64,000 nucleotides of DNA from Streptomyces flaveus (GTDB taxonomy: Bacteria; Actinomycetota; Actinomycetes; Streptomycetales; Streptomycetaceae): the NCBI RefSeq assembly GCF_014647675.1, contig NZ_BMPQ01000001.1:591133-655132 (forward strand), written 5' to 3'. The translations under genes and the position numbers were made by a program. Shown here piece after piece: positions 8,843 through 16,049 of this stretch (position 1 is its first letter; each line of letters starts with the position of its first letter). Under the pieces are notes generated by a model that saw nothing but the letters and a program-made list of their open reading frames with translations, was not told where the DNA came from and did no database searches.

Positions 8843-9244
8843 GGCAGCGGCGGTATGACGCGGGGGCGACATGCGGCGGGGGTGGCACAGGGCAGACGGT
8901 TTACTCGCTCCCAGGGCGCTTTACGTGGGCACCTGACCGTTACGCGGTCAGGTGCCCACAGTCGTTCCACGTCTCGATCGCGGGCTTCCCGTAGGCCCGG
9001 CCCTGCACAGGTTCGGCCTCCGGATGGATCAGGGACGTATCGGGGACGTATCAGAGGTGGATCCGGGATGGACCAGAAATAACCCATTGGTGAATCGCTC
9101 CGTCATCGCCCAGGCTTCTCCGGGGCAACCCATTGGGCGATCTCTGCGTCTTCGAGGACCGAGGCGCCCCGTTCAGGCGTTCGCATAGGTTGGACCTTGG
9201 GGAGTGGCGCATCGGCCACGGGGGAGAAGGGGGAGGGCGATCGG
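8843..9244. other. 402-base intergenic region with terminator and inverted repeats
   Basis: No convincing gene. It holds the hairpin at 8925-8959, two copies of aacccattgg (9081 and 9127), and an inverted repeat ATCGCCCA...TGGGCGAT (9105-9112 and 9134-9141) about 100 bases before the PAP2 gene, which could be an operator. A degenerate pair of ggacgtatc units lies near 9030. Confidence 0.6.
8925..8959. terminator. hairpin terminator after the NsdA-like gene
   Basis: Perfect 14-base stem (GTGGGCACCTGACC and its complement) with a 7-base loop, 83 bases after the stop codon. There is no U-run, as is usual in this genus. It can act in either direction. Confidence 0.75.
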
Positions 9245-10342
9245 ATGCGGCGGACCGATGTACCGGGCACCGAGGCGGTATCGCGCACCCGGCCCCGCTG
9301 GTGGGCGGAGCTGCCGCTGATCTTCCTGGTGTACGCCGTGTACTCGGCCGGCCGGCTGCTCGCGCGCGGGGACGTGACCACCGCCGTGGACAACGGCCTG
9401 GCGATCCTGCGCGTCGAGAAGGTCTTCTACCTCAACGCCGAGCATCCGCTGAATCGCCTCTTCACCCGCGAGCCCTGGCTCGGCATACCCGCCGACTTCT
9501 GGTACGCGTCGCTGCACTACATGGTCACGCCCGCCATCCTGGTATGGATCTTCCGGTCGCGGACCGTGCGCTACAGAGCGGCCCGCACCTGGCTGCTGGC
9601 CTCCACGTTCATCGGCCTGATCGGCTTCACGCTGCTGCCCACCTGCCCGCCCCGGCTGCTGTCCGCGAGCTACGGCTTCATCGACACGATGGCCCAGTAC
9701 AGCGACTACGGCTGGTGGGGCGGCGAGGCGAGCGCACCACGGGGCCTGGGCGGCATGACCAACCAGTACGCGGCGATGCCGAGCCTGCACGTCGGGTGGG
9801 CGCTGTGGTGCGGGGTCATGCTGTGGCGGTACGGCGGCACGCGGCTCACCAAGGTCGCGGGGGTCGCGTACCCCTTGATCACCACGATCGTGGTGATGGG
9901 CACCGCCAACCACTACTTCCTCGACGCACTCGCGGGCGCCGCCGTGATGGGCGTCGGACTGCTGCTGACCCGGCCGGTGCTGCGGCTGGCGGACAGGGCT
10001 CGGGAGCGGTTCTGGACATGGCGTCTCACCTCGGCCACGGCACCGGTCACGTCGGACTCGACGCCGGTCAAGTCGGGCCCGACACTGGTCAAGTCCGGCT
10101 CGACACCCGCCAGGGCGCCGGTCCCGGAACCAGTCCCGGAGTCGGTCCCGGCAGCAGTCACAGTGGGCTCGCGGGGCACAGGTTCCTCAATTGTCAGTGG
10201 GGGATGCCAGACTTCCCCGGGTGAGCGACTTCCCGGACAGCGCAAGGTCAGTGCCGGCCATGGTCCCGGCGCCGAGCAGGGAGCCGATCCCGAAGCAAGT
10301 CCCGCCGGCGCGGGGGACGAGACTCCGGCACCGGCTCGCTGA
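9245..10342 (+). CDS. PAP2-family membrane phosphatase/phosphotransferase (Aur1/Ipt1-like)
   Basis: A 365-residue integral membrane protein with about six helices. It carries the two C-terminal motifs of the inositolphosphotransferase-like PAP2 branch: MPSLHVGW near 179 and the His-x3-Asp of ANHYFLDALAG near 220, which form the phospho-histidine active site. Lipid headgroup transfer or lipid phosphate removal outside the membrane is expected; the substrate is unknown. ATG 9245 has GGGAGGG seven bases upstream. The last 85 residues are low-complexity (VTSDST, PVKSGPT and LVKSGST units) and overlap the promoter and first 122 bases of the nuclease gene in another frame, so the tail may be under little constraint of its own. 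Confidence 0.85.
   Translation: MRRTDVPGTEAVSRTRPRWWAELPLIFLVYAVYSAGRLLARGDVTTAVDNGLAILRVEKVFYLNAEHPLNRLFTREPWLGIPADFWYASLHYMVTPAILVWIFRSRTVRYRAARTWLLASTFIGLIGFTLLPTCPPRLLSASYGFIDTMAQYSDYGWWGGEASAPRGLGGMTNQYAAMPSLHVGWALWCGVMLWRYGGTRLTKVAGVAYPLITTIVVMGTANHYFLDALAGAAVMGVGLLLTRPVLRLADRARERFWTWRLTSATAPVTSDSTPVKSGPTLVKSGSTPARAPVPEPVPESVPAAVTVGSRGTGSSIVSGGCQTSPGERLPGQRKVSAGHGPGAEQGADPEASPAGAGDETPAPAR
10191..10213 (+). promoter_or_regulatory. RecA-NDp/PafBC-type DNA-damage promoter of the nuclease-helicase operon
   Basis: TTGTCAGTG, eight bases, then CAGACT. The actinobacterial LexA-independent damage promoter is tTGTCRgtg-N8-TAnnnT; the first box is a perfect match and the second differs in one of its three conserved positions (C for T). 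Transcription would begin about seven bases downstream, at 10220-10221, which is exactly the GTG of the nuclease gene. It lies inside the 3' part of the PAP2 gene. Confidence 0.75.
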
Positions 10343-11435
10343 GCTGCGCGGTCCGGCGGTCCCGCCGCAGCCGCTGGACGCGCGTGCCCTGGCGGCGCTC
10401 GCCGCGAACCCCGGCTGCAAGCGGCGCGCCATCCTCGACGGGGCGGGAGTGAACAAGGCGGCGCTGGCGAGCGCGCTCGGCTCGCCGTCGGCCTTCGGGC
10501 AGTCACAGTTCGCGTTCATGCGGGGCAACGCCTTCGAGGCGCGGGTCAAGGCCGACGGGGGCGCGGAGCTGCTGCGGCTTGTGCACGAGAAGCTGGACGC
10601 CGGGGCGGAGCCGCCCGTGGCCGGTCTCGTTCCGGACCTGGCGGCCGTGGGCCCCGAGGGACGCGCGGCGCGTACGGCACTGGCGCTGCGCGAGGCCACC
10701 GAGGCCGGCGCCTGGACGCTGCTCGACCACCCCATGCTCGCCCTCGATGTCGCGGGCTCCCCCGCCTTCCTGGAGCCGGACGCGGTGGTGGTGCATCCCG
10801 ACGGCAGCTGGACGGTCGTCGAGATCAAGTCCTTCCCGATGCTGGACGGTTCGGCGGACGCGGCGAAGGTGGGCGCGGCGGCGCGCCAGGCCGCGGTGTA
10901 CGTACTGGCGCTGGAGCGGGTCGCGGACCGGCTCACCCCCGCGCCCGAGGTACGGCACTCGGTGCTCCTGGTCTGCCCGAAGGACTTCTCGAACCTCCCC
11001 GCCGCCTCCGCCGTGGACGTCCGCAAACAGCGCTCCGTGACCCGCCGCCAGCTGGACCGCCTCACCCGCATCGAGGACATCGCCGCCACCCTCCCCGAGG
11101 GCACCTGCTTCGCCCCCGACCTCCCCACCCCCGACCTGACGGCGGCGGTCGAGTCGGTCCCCGCCACGTACGCCCCCGAGTGCCTCTCCGCCTGCGAACT
11201 CGCCTTCCACTGCCGCGCCCGCTCCCGCGCGGAGGGCGCGGTGACGTCCCTGGGGCGCTCCCTGCGGGCGGAGTTGGGCGGCCTGACGAGCGTCGACGAC
11301 GTACTGGACGCGGCACGCGGGACGGCCGGGGATCCGGCGGATCCGGCGGTCGCCGCGCTCCGGAGGGCGGCTCAGCTTCGGGCGGAAGCGCTGGGAAGCC
11401 GGTCGCCCGCCCCTGAGGGGGCTTCATGTCCCTGA
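10221..11435 (+). CDS. Cas4/AddB-like PD-(D/E)XK nuclease with predicted Fe-S cluster
   Basis: A 404-residue nuclease. The PD-(D/E)XK core reads EPDAVVVHPDGSWTVVEIK (Asp187, Glu201, Lys203), followed by the QxxxY motif of the RecB/Cas4 group (Gln223, Tyr227). A lone cysteine before the core (Cys66, in NPGCKRRAIL) and three after it (Cys321, 325, 331, in ECLSACELAFHC) match the one-plus-three pattern that binds a 4Fe-4S cluster in AddB, Cas4 and Dna2. DNA end cutting or resection is inferred. I chose GTG 10221, where a transcript from the damage-type promoter would begin, so it would be leaderless; TTG 10191 and ATG 10260 are weaker. Its end overlaps the next gene by 10 bases, so the two are co-translated. 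Confidence 0.85.
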   Translation: MSDFPDSARSVPAMVPAPSREPIPKQVPPARGTRLRHRLAELRGPAVPPQPLDARALAALAANPGCKRRAILDGAGVNKAALASALGSPSAFGQSQFAFMRGNAFEARVKADGGAELLRLVHEKLDAGAEPPVAGLVPDLAAVGPEGRAARTALALREATEAGAWTLLDHPMLALDVAGSPAFLEPDAVVVHPDGSWTVVEIKSFPMLDGSADAAKVGAAARQAAVYVLALERVADRLTPAPEVRHSVLLVCPKDFSNLPAASAVDVRKQRSVTRRQLDRLTRIEDIAATLPEGTCFAPDLPTPDLTAAVESVPATYAPECLSACELAFHCRARSRAEGAVTSLGRSLRAELGGLTSVDDVLDAARGTAGDPADPAVAALRRAAQLRAEALGSRSPAPEGASCP

Positions 11436-13093
11436 TCGCCACCCTCGCCCGCCTCGAAGCCGTCGACACCGGCCGGGCCCAGCCTCTCGCCACCGTCCGG
11501 CACCGGCACCTCACCGAGCACCCGCTCGTCTTCGTGCCGCTCACCACCGCCGGTGAGGCCGGGGCACCGCTGGGCGCGCTGGTCGGAACCGACCGCGACG
11601 CGCCCCGTCTGCTCGTCGTGCCGCAGCCGCGGGACCGGGACCTGCGGTTCGCGTTCCTCGCCGAGCTGGCCGCTGTCGTGCTGCCGTACATCGACGCGTA
11701 CGGGCAGGACGTCGAGGCCGCCGAGCGCACCGAGACCGATCCGGGGACCGGGAAGCGGGTCAAGGTCGAGGTCGAACTGTGCGCGGACGCACCGCAGTTG
11801 ATCGTGCCGAGCCGGGCCGGCATCGAGTTCGTACGGCTGCTCGGGCGCTCCATGCGCTTCCGCCGCACCGCCGAGCAGGAGCCGGAAGCGCCCCATCCGG
11901 CCCCCCCGCACGTACCGCTCCTCGGGCGCTGGCTGACGCATTTCGGCGAGCGGGCCCGAGTACCCGGCTCCGCGCTGCTGCTCGCCCTCACGGACGTACT
12001 GTCGCGGCACTGGGCCACCGGCCAGAGCAGCCTGGAGGACCAGCACCTCGGCGCGCTGCTCGCCTGGATCGACCCTCCCCCACTCTCGGATTCGCTCGAG
12101 CGGGGGGACCCCCATGAGCGGGGGGACCCCCACCGGGCGTCCTCCGGCGCCGAGGCCGCGCTTCGGGCCGAGCTCCAGCGCGACTCCAGGGGGCAGCTCC
12201 TGTGCCCGCCCGCCGGACCCGCCACCGACCCGGCGTTCGACAACAAGCTGCTCGCCCCCGCCATCGAGCGCTACGACCGCGCGCGTACGGCACTCGCCGC
12301 CGCCGAGGACGGACTGCAGGCCGACGACCGGCTCGGTGAACTCACCGCCGCCGAGCGCGAGATCCGCGACCTCGTCGAAAGCCGCACCCGCCCCACCTGG
12401 GACGCGGTGTGGCGCGGTCTCGACCTGCTGCGCGCCCTGCCCGAGGGCACCCACGCCGCCGACCGATGGACCCGCGACCGCTGGTCGTTCACCGGCCACC
12501 GGGACCGCGTCCTCGCAGGCGAACCCCCGCAGCCGCGCCGCGACGACGCGGTCACCGCCGCGAACAAGCTCGCCACACGCGAGCGCGAACAGGCCCGCCT
12601 CGAAGCACAGGAGGCCCTCGACGACCCGCTCGTCATGGCCGGACGCCGGCTCGCCGGGGAGGCCTTCGCGGGCGAGGTCACGGACGTCGTCATGGCGTAC
12701 AGCGAGAGCAAGCGCCCCAGCCCTCGCCCCCTCGTGACGGTCCGCACGGACGACCGGCCGCACCTCGCCGAGCGCGCCAAGGTCTACCGCTCTCTCGGCG
12801 GAAAGCCGCAGGCGGCGGAGTACGTCGAGGGGTCGTACGAGGAGGACGGCGCCGACACCGGAGGCATGAGCATCGTCCTGCGCATCATCGACAAGATGGG
12901 CCGCGGCAAGGAACCCGAGACCGGTTCCGTCCCCGAGAAGGGCGACCGCGTCTGCTTCACGCTCTTCGAGCACGAGCAGCGGGGCGGCGCGAAGCTGCCC
13001 GACCCGGAGGACACACCTTGGACGCACGGCGGGCCGCCGGGAGAGGCGACGGATCCGCCGGCCGACCCGGTGACCGAGGAGGACACCCTGTGA
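11426..13093 (+). CDS. uncharacterised middle protein of the nuclease-helicase operon
   Basis: I do not recognise this 555-residue soluble protein. It has no catalytic motif I can name. Residues 270-420 are mostly charged helices (including TAANKLATREREQARLEAQE), and the part from about 395 (DPLVMAGRRLAGEAFAGEV) to 510 looks mixed alpha/beta. Because the helicase encoded next lacks the extra beta-barrel/stalk that Upf1/Dna2-type helicases carry, this protein may supply it as a separate subunit; that is speculation. ATG 11426 follows GAGGGG and overlaps the nuclease stop by 10 bases; the end overlaps the helicase GTG by four. A dispersed genomic repeat at 12074-12132 is built into the reading frame near residues 217-236. 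Confidence 0.7.
   Translation: MSLIATLARLEAVDTGRAQPLATVRHRHLTEHPLVFVPLTTAGEAGAPLGALVGTDRDAPRLLVVPQPRDRDLRFAFLAELAAVVLPYIDAYGQDVEAAERTETDPGTGKRVKVEVELCADAPQLIVPSRAGIEFVRLLGRSMRFRRTAEQEPEAPHPAPPHVPLLGRWLTHFGERARVPGSALLLALTDVLSRHWATGQSSLEDQHLGALLAWIDPPPLSDSLERGDPHERGDPHRASSGAEAALRAELQRDSRGQLLCPPAGPATDPAFDNKLLAPAIERYDRARTALAAAEDGLQADDRLGELTAAEREIRDLVESRTRPTWDAVWRGLDLLRALPEGTHAADRWTRDRWSFTGHRDRVLAGEPPQPRRDDAVTAANKLATREREQARLEAQEALDDPLVMAGRRLAGEAFAGEVTDVVMAYSESKRPSPRPLVTVRTDDRPHLAERAKVYRSLGGKPQAAEYVEGSYEEDGADTGGMSIVLRIIDKMGRGKEPETGSVPEKGDRVCFTLFEHEQRGGAKLPDPEDTPWTHGGPPGEATDPPADPVTEEDTL
12074..12132 (+). repeat. GC-rich dispersed repeat embedded in frame in the middle gene
   Basis: The stretch CCTCCCCCACTCTCGG... 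followed by two copies of GAGCGGGGGGACCCCCA (12099-12115 and 12116-12132) resembles an element usually found between Streptomyces genes. Here it is read in frame as SDSLERGDPHERGDPH. The unit is nearly palindromic (GGGG(G)G-A-CCCCC). Recognition of the element rests on memory of other genomes; the internal duplication is directly visible. Confidence 0.7.
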
Positions 13094-14433
13094 CGACCAC
13101 GACTGCTGTGTTCGACCCCGGCGCCGAAGCCACCCGCGCCACCGACGCGATCCTGCGCGACACCCTGCACGGGACGCACCGCGGCGTCGTCGTCGACTCC
13201 CCGCCCGGCGCCGGCAAGTCCACGCTCGTCGTCCGGGCCGCGCTCGAACTGGCCGACGCAGGGCGCCCGTTGATGGTCATCGCGCAGACCAACGCACAGG
13301 TCGACGACCTGGTCCTGCGGCTCGCCGAGAAGAACCCCGAGCTGCCCGTCGGCCGCCTGCACAGCAGCGACGCGGACCCGTACGACAAGGCGCTCGACGA
13401 CCTGCCGAACGTCCGCAAGTCGGCGAAGGCCGGAGATCTCGCCGGGCTCGACGTCGTCATCTCGACGGCCGCCAAGTGGGCCCACGTCAAGGGCGTCGAG
13501 CCCTGGCGGCACGCGATCGTCGACGAGGCGTACCAGATGCGCTCGGACGCGCTGCTCGCCGTCGCCGGCCTCTTCGAGCGGGCGCTGTTCGTGGGCGATC
13601 CGGGGCAGTTGGACCCGTTCGCGATCGTCGGCTCGGAGCAGTGGGCGGGCCTGTCGTACGACCCGTCCGCCTCGGCCGTGACGACGCTGCTCGCCCACAA
13701 CCCGGAGCTGCCGCAACACCGCCTCCCCGTCTCCTGGCGGCTCCCGGCGTCGGCAGCGCCGCTGGTCTCGGCCGCGTTCTACCCGTACACCCCGTTCCGC
13801 AGCGGCACGGACCACGACGCCCGGCGGCTGGCCTTCGCGGTCCCGTCGGACGGTTCGGGCCCCGACCGCGTCATCGACGAGGCGGCCGAGACGGGCTGGG
13901 GCCTGCTGGAACTCCCGGCCCGGCACACACCTCGTACGGACCCCGAGGCGGTACGCGCACTCGCCCAGGTCGTCCGCCGTCTCCTGGACCGAGGCGGCGC
14001 GGCCACGTCCGAACGCTCCCCCGACCCCACCCCCCTCACCGCCGACCGCATCGCGGTCGGCACGGCCCACCGCGACCAGGCGGCAGCGGTCCGCTCGGCA
14101 CTGGCGGAACTGGGCGCCGGGGACGTGACCGTCGACACGGCGAACCGTCTCCAGGGCCGCGAATACGACGTCACGGTCGTCCTGCACCCCTTGTCGGGCC
14201 GCCCCGACGCCACGGCCTTCCATCTGGAAACGGGCCGCCTCTGCGTCCTCGCCTCCCGCCACCGCCACGCCTGCATCGTCATCAGCCGCGCCGGAATACC
14301 CGACCTCCTGGACGACCACCCCTCCACGGAACCGGTCCAGCTCGGAGTCACGATCAAATTCCCGGACGGCTGGGAAGCGAACCACGCGGTGCTGTCCCAC
14401 TTGTCGGAACACCGGGTGCCATGGCAGCCCTGA
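13090..14433 (+). CDS. SF1B (Upf1/Dna2-like) DNA helicase of the nuclease-helicase operon
   Basis: A 447-residue superfamily 1 helicase. Visible motifs in order: Walker A SPPGAGKST near 40, Walker B VDEAY near 144, motif III VGDPGQLDP near 169, SWRLP (motif IV), VDTANRLQGREYD (motif V, the Upf1-type QGrE-D form) and ASRHRHACIVISR (motif VI). It is short because it has only the two RecA-like domains, with no nuclease or 1B barrel; the operon partners could provide these, giving a split Dna2-like machine. GTG 13090 overlaps the preceding stop in GTGA, so tight coupling is expected. Its last 23 codons are repeated, with the same peptide, at 14528-14599. Confidence 0.9.
   Translation: MTTTTAVFDPGAEATRATDAILRDTLHGTHRGVVVDSPPGAGKSTLVVRAALELADAGRPLMVIAQTNAQVDDLVLRLAEKNPELPVGRLHSSDADPYDKALDDLPNVRKSAKAGDLAGLDVVISTAAKWAHVKGVEPWRHAIVDEAYQMRSDALLAVAGLFERALFVGDPGQLDPFAIVGSEQWAGLSYDPSASAVTTLLAHNPELPQHRLPVSWRLPASAAPLVSAAFYPYTPFRSGTDHDARRLAFAVPSDGSGPDRVIDEAAETGWGLLELPARHTPRTDPEAVRALAQVVRRLLDRGGAATSERSPDPTPLTADRIAVGTAHRDQAAAVRSALAELGAGDVTVDTANRLQGREYDVTVVLHPLSGRPDATAFHLETGRLCVLASRHRHACIVISRAGIPDLLDDHPSTEPVQLGVTIKFPDGWEANHAVLSHLSEHRVPWQP
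14361..14429 (+). repeat. direct repeat, first copy (helicase 3' end)
   Basis: These 69 bases, ending just before the helicase stop, recur at 14528-14596 with a single change (CAC to CAT, silent). They encode PDGWEANHAVLSHLSEHRVP plus WQ and most of a final Pro codon. Confidence 0.95.
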
Positions 14434-14752
14434 CCGACCCACGGTGCCTGTCGGGCATGCGCCGGTGCCATGCCGGGCAACTGCCGGACGGAGTCCGGCC
14501 GCCGCCGGAGGCGGCCAATGGATACAGCCCCGGACGGCTGGGAAGCGAACCATGCGGTGCTGTCCCACTTGTCGGAACACCGGGTGCCATGGCAGCCGTA
14601 GTAGTAGCCGCAGCTCGGAGAGTGACCGACTGCGTGTGAGCCGGTCCTGAGGCCCCACCCGCGCGGCCAGAGGCCCACTTGCGCGGTCAAGAGACAATGG
14701 ACGGTGGCCCACCCACACGGACGGGTCGTCCACCGTACGAAGAGGAGAAGTC
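14434..14752. other. 319-base intergenic region between helicase and small hypothetical gene
   Basis: Apart from the second repeat copy at 14528-14596 it contains small hairpins (CCGGAC-GGA-GTCCGG near 14492, GGCCGCC...GGCGGCC near 14501) and no open frame with coding character. The last 50 bases should hold the promoter of the next gene. Confidence 0.6.
14528..14596 (+). repeat. direct repeat, second copy with its own stop codon
   Basis: Second copy of the helicase 3' end, 98 bases beyond the first. Read in the same frame it gives the identical C-terminal peptide and then ends in TAG instead of TGA. Such a spare gene end is what integrases of 3'-end-targeting elements leave behind, although no integrase or element body remains. 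Confidence 0.9.
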
Positions 14753-15130
14753 ATGGCGGAGCAAACGCCGCGTCGGAACGAGCCGCGGCTTCGCCCCGCG
14801 CCCCTGCTGTTCGAGCCCGCGGAGGCCGCCTCCGATCCGGAGCATTTCTTCGATCTGGAGTCGATCGACGATCCACGGGCGCTGCTGGACCGTGCCACGG
14901 AGCTGACGCTCGCGTTCCGGGCGGCCACCGACCGTGCCGTCGAGTTCCAGGCGATCGCCGCCGCGCAGCTCGCCGACCCCCGCCGGTTCGACCGGCTCAC
15001 CCCGGCCGACATCGCCGAGCGGGCGGAGTGGACCGAGGACTACGCGAAGAGGATGGTCGAGTTCGGCAAGGAACTGCTCAGCGGGACGAACGGCAAGGGA
15101 CTCGGGCACGGAGTCGGCGACCTGACCTGA
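14753..15130 (+). CDS. small conserved hypothetical protein
   Basis: I do not recognise this 125-residue soluble protein. The first 35 residues are basic and proline-rich; the rest is helical (DDPRALLDRATELTLAFRAA, then DRAVEFQAIAAAQLADPRRF and LTPADIAERAEWTEDYAKRM), the look of a small helical-bundle or adaptor protein. No signal, membrane helix or cysteine. ATG 14753 has AGGAG six bases upstream. It stands alone between the duplicated helicase end and a Prim-Pol-like gene, in normal codon use. Confidence 0.65.
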   Translation: MAEQTPRRNEPRLRPAPLLFEPAEAASDPEHFFDLESIDDPRALLDRATELTLAFRAATDRAVEFQAIAAAQLADPRRFDRLTPADIAERAEWTEDYAKRMVEFGKELLSGTNGKGLGHGVGDLT

Positions 15131-15270
15131 GCCGGCGGCCATGATCTGAACCGGCGAAAAAACCTCGCGGCATATGCCGGGTGGGCAAGCTACCCCACTC
15201 GCACCCCTCCTGTCCCGATTTCCGGCGACTCCTCGCAACCGAACCCTCACCGCCAGTAGACCTATGTGTC

Positions 15271-15924
15271 ATGAGCGGCATGAGCAGCACACGGAATCCG
15301 GCAGGCACCGTCGCGCCCAGCGCACGTACCGTCGCGCAAGGTGCACTCACCCTCACCTCGGACGGAGCCGCCTGGCTCGCGTCCGCCCAAAGGCACTCCG
15401 CGCAGAGGCACTCCACCCCCGCCGTCCGGAACGACCGGCCCACCACACCGGCGGTCCTGCCCTGCGGCTCCGCCTTCGACGTCGTCAACGCCCCCGCGAT
15501 CTTCGGCCGCCGCATGCTGGACCGGCTGTGGGGCGAGGGGCCGGGTTCGGGACCGGTGGCCGCGTACCGGGGGCGGATGCTCCTGTTCGCGACCCCGGGC
15601 ACCGCGCAGCGCCTGCCCGCGCTGCTGGAGTGGGAGGAGTGGGGCTCCGACGGCGGCGCGGGCCGTTGCCGAGCGATTCCGCCCCTGCTCTGCCACGGCA
15701 GGGGCGATGCGGTGACGATCCCACCCGCGAGCACAACGCCCGCCCCCGCACCCCTGTCCACACCCGCCCGCTGGCTCGTCGCCCCCGACACCGGCAGTCC
15801 CTGGCTGCCGGGCCCTGAGGTCCTGCTCTGGGCGGCCGTACGCGCAGCTCGGGCGGCCCGGATATCGATTTTTCCTCCCCAGGATCAGGGTGCTAAGGTC
15901 TACGACGTCAGCAGGCGCCGCTAG
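15271..15924 (+). CDS. Prim-Pol-N-terminal-like small protein running into tRNA-Lys
   Basis: A 217-residue protein of a Streptomyces family usually described as bifunctional DNA primase/polymerase N-terminal-like (LPCGSAFDVVNAPAIFGRRM, then GPVAAYRGRMLLFATPGTAQ). No complete polymerase active site is visible, so priming activity should not be assumed. ATG 15271 has no clear ribosome binding site; it may be leaderless. Residues about 34-42 contain a short duplicated unit (QRHS AQRHS). The last 10 bases, including the TAG stop, are the first bases of the tRNA-Lys gene, so mature tRNA processing would cut this mRNA at its end. Confidence 0.65.
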   Translation: MSGMSSTRNPAGTVAPSARTVAQGALTLTSDGAAWLASAQRHSAQRHSTPAVRNDRPTTPAVLPCGSAFDVVNAPAIFGRRMLDRLWGEGPGSGPVAAYRGRMLLFATPGTAQRLPALLEWEEWGSDGGAGRCRAIPPLLCHGRGDAVTIPPASTTPAPAPLSTPARWLVAPDTGSPWLPGPEVLLWAAVRAARAARISIFPPQDQGAKVYDVSRRR

Positions 15925-15988
15925 CTCAGTTGGTTAGAGCAGCTGACTCTTAATCAGCGGGTCCGGGGTTCGAGTCCCTGGCGGCGCA
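15915..15988 (+). tRNA. tRNA-Lys (CTT anticodon), copy 1
   Basis: A 74-base tRNA: 7-base acceptor stem GCGCCGC/GCGGCGC, D-arm with GGTTAGAGC, anticodon loop GACTCTTAATC giving CUU, T-arm with GGTTCGAGTCC, discriminator A, no encoded CCA. A second identical gene lies at 30309-30382. A strong hairpin terminator follows 10 bases later. Confidence 0.98.
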
Positions 15989-15998
15989 CAGACGGTGA

Positions 15999-16026
15999 GA
16001 AGCCCCTCGCGGAAGCGAGGGGCTTC
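15999..16026. terminator. tRNA-Lys copy 1 terminator
   Basis: Perfect 12-base stem (GAAGCCCCTCGC) closed by a GGAA loop, directly after the tRNA and 23 bases before the convergent protease stop, so it can serve both. Confidence 0.85.
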
Positions 16027-16049
16027 TTGCGTATCCGTACATCCCGGGC

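Noticed and set aside
7643..8872. 409-codon minus-strand frame opposite the NsdA-like gene
   Set aside because: Shadow frame, Gly/Arg/Val repeats with no family resemblance.
12784..15012. 742-codon minus-strand frame across the helicase and its downstream region
   Set aside because: Shadow of the helicase reading frame; no motif and no ribosome binding site.
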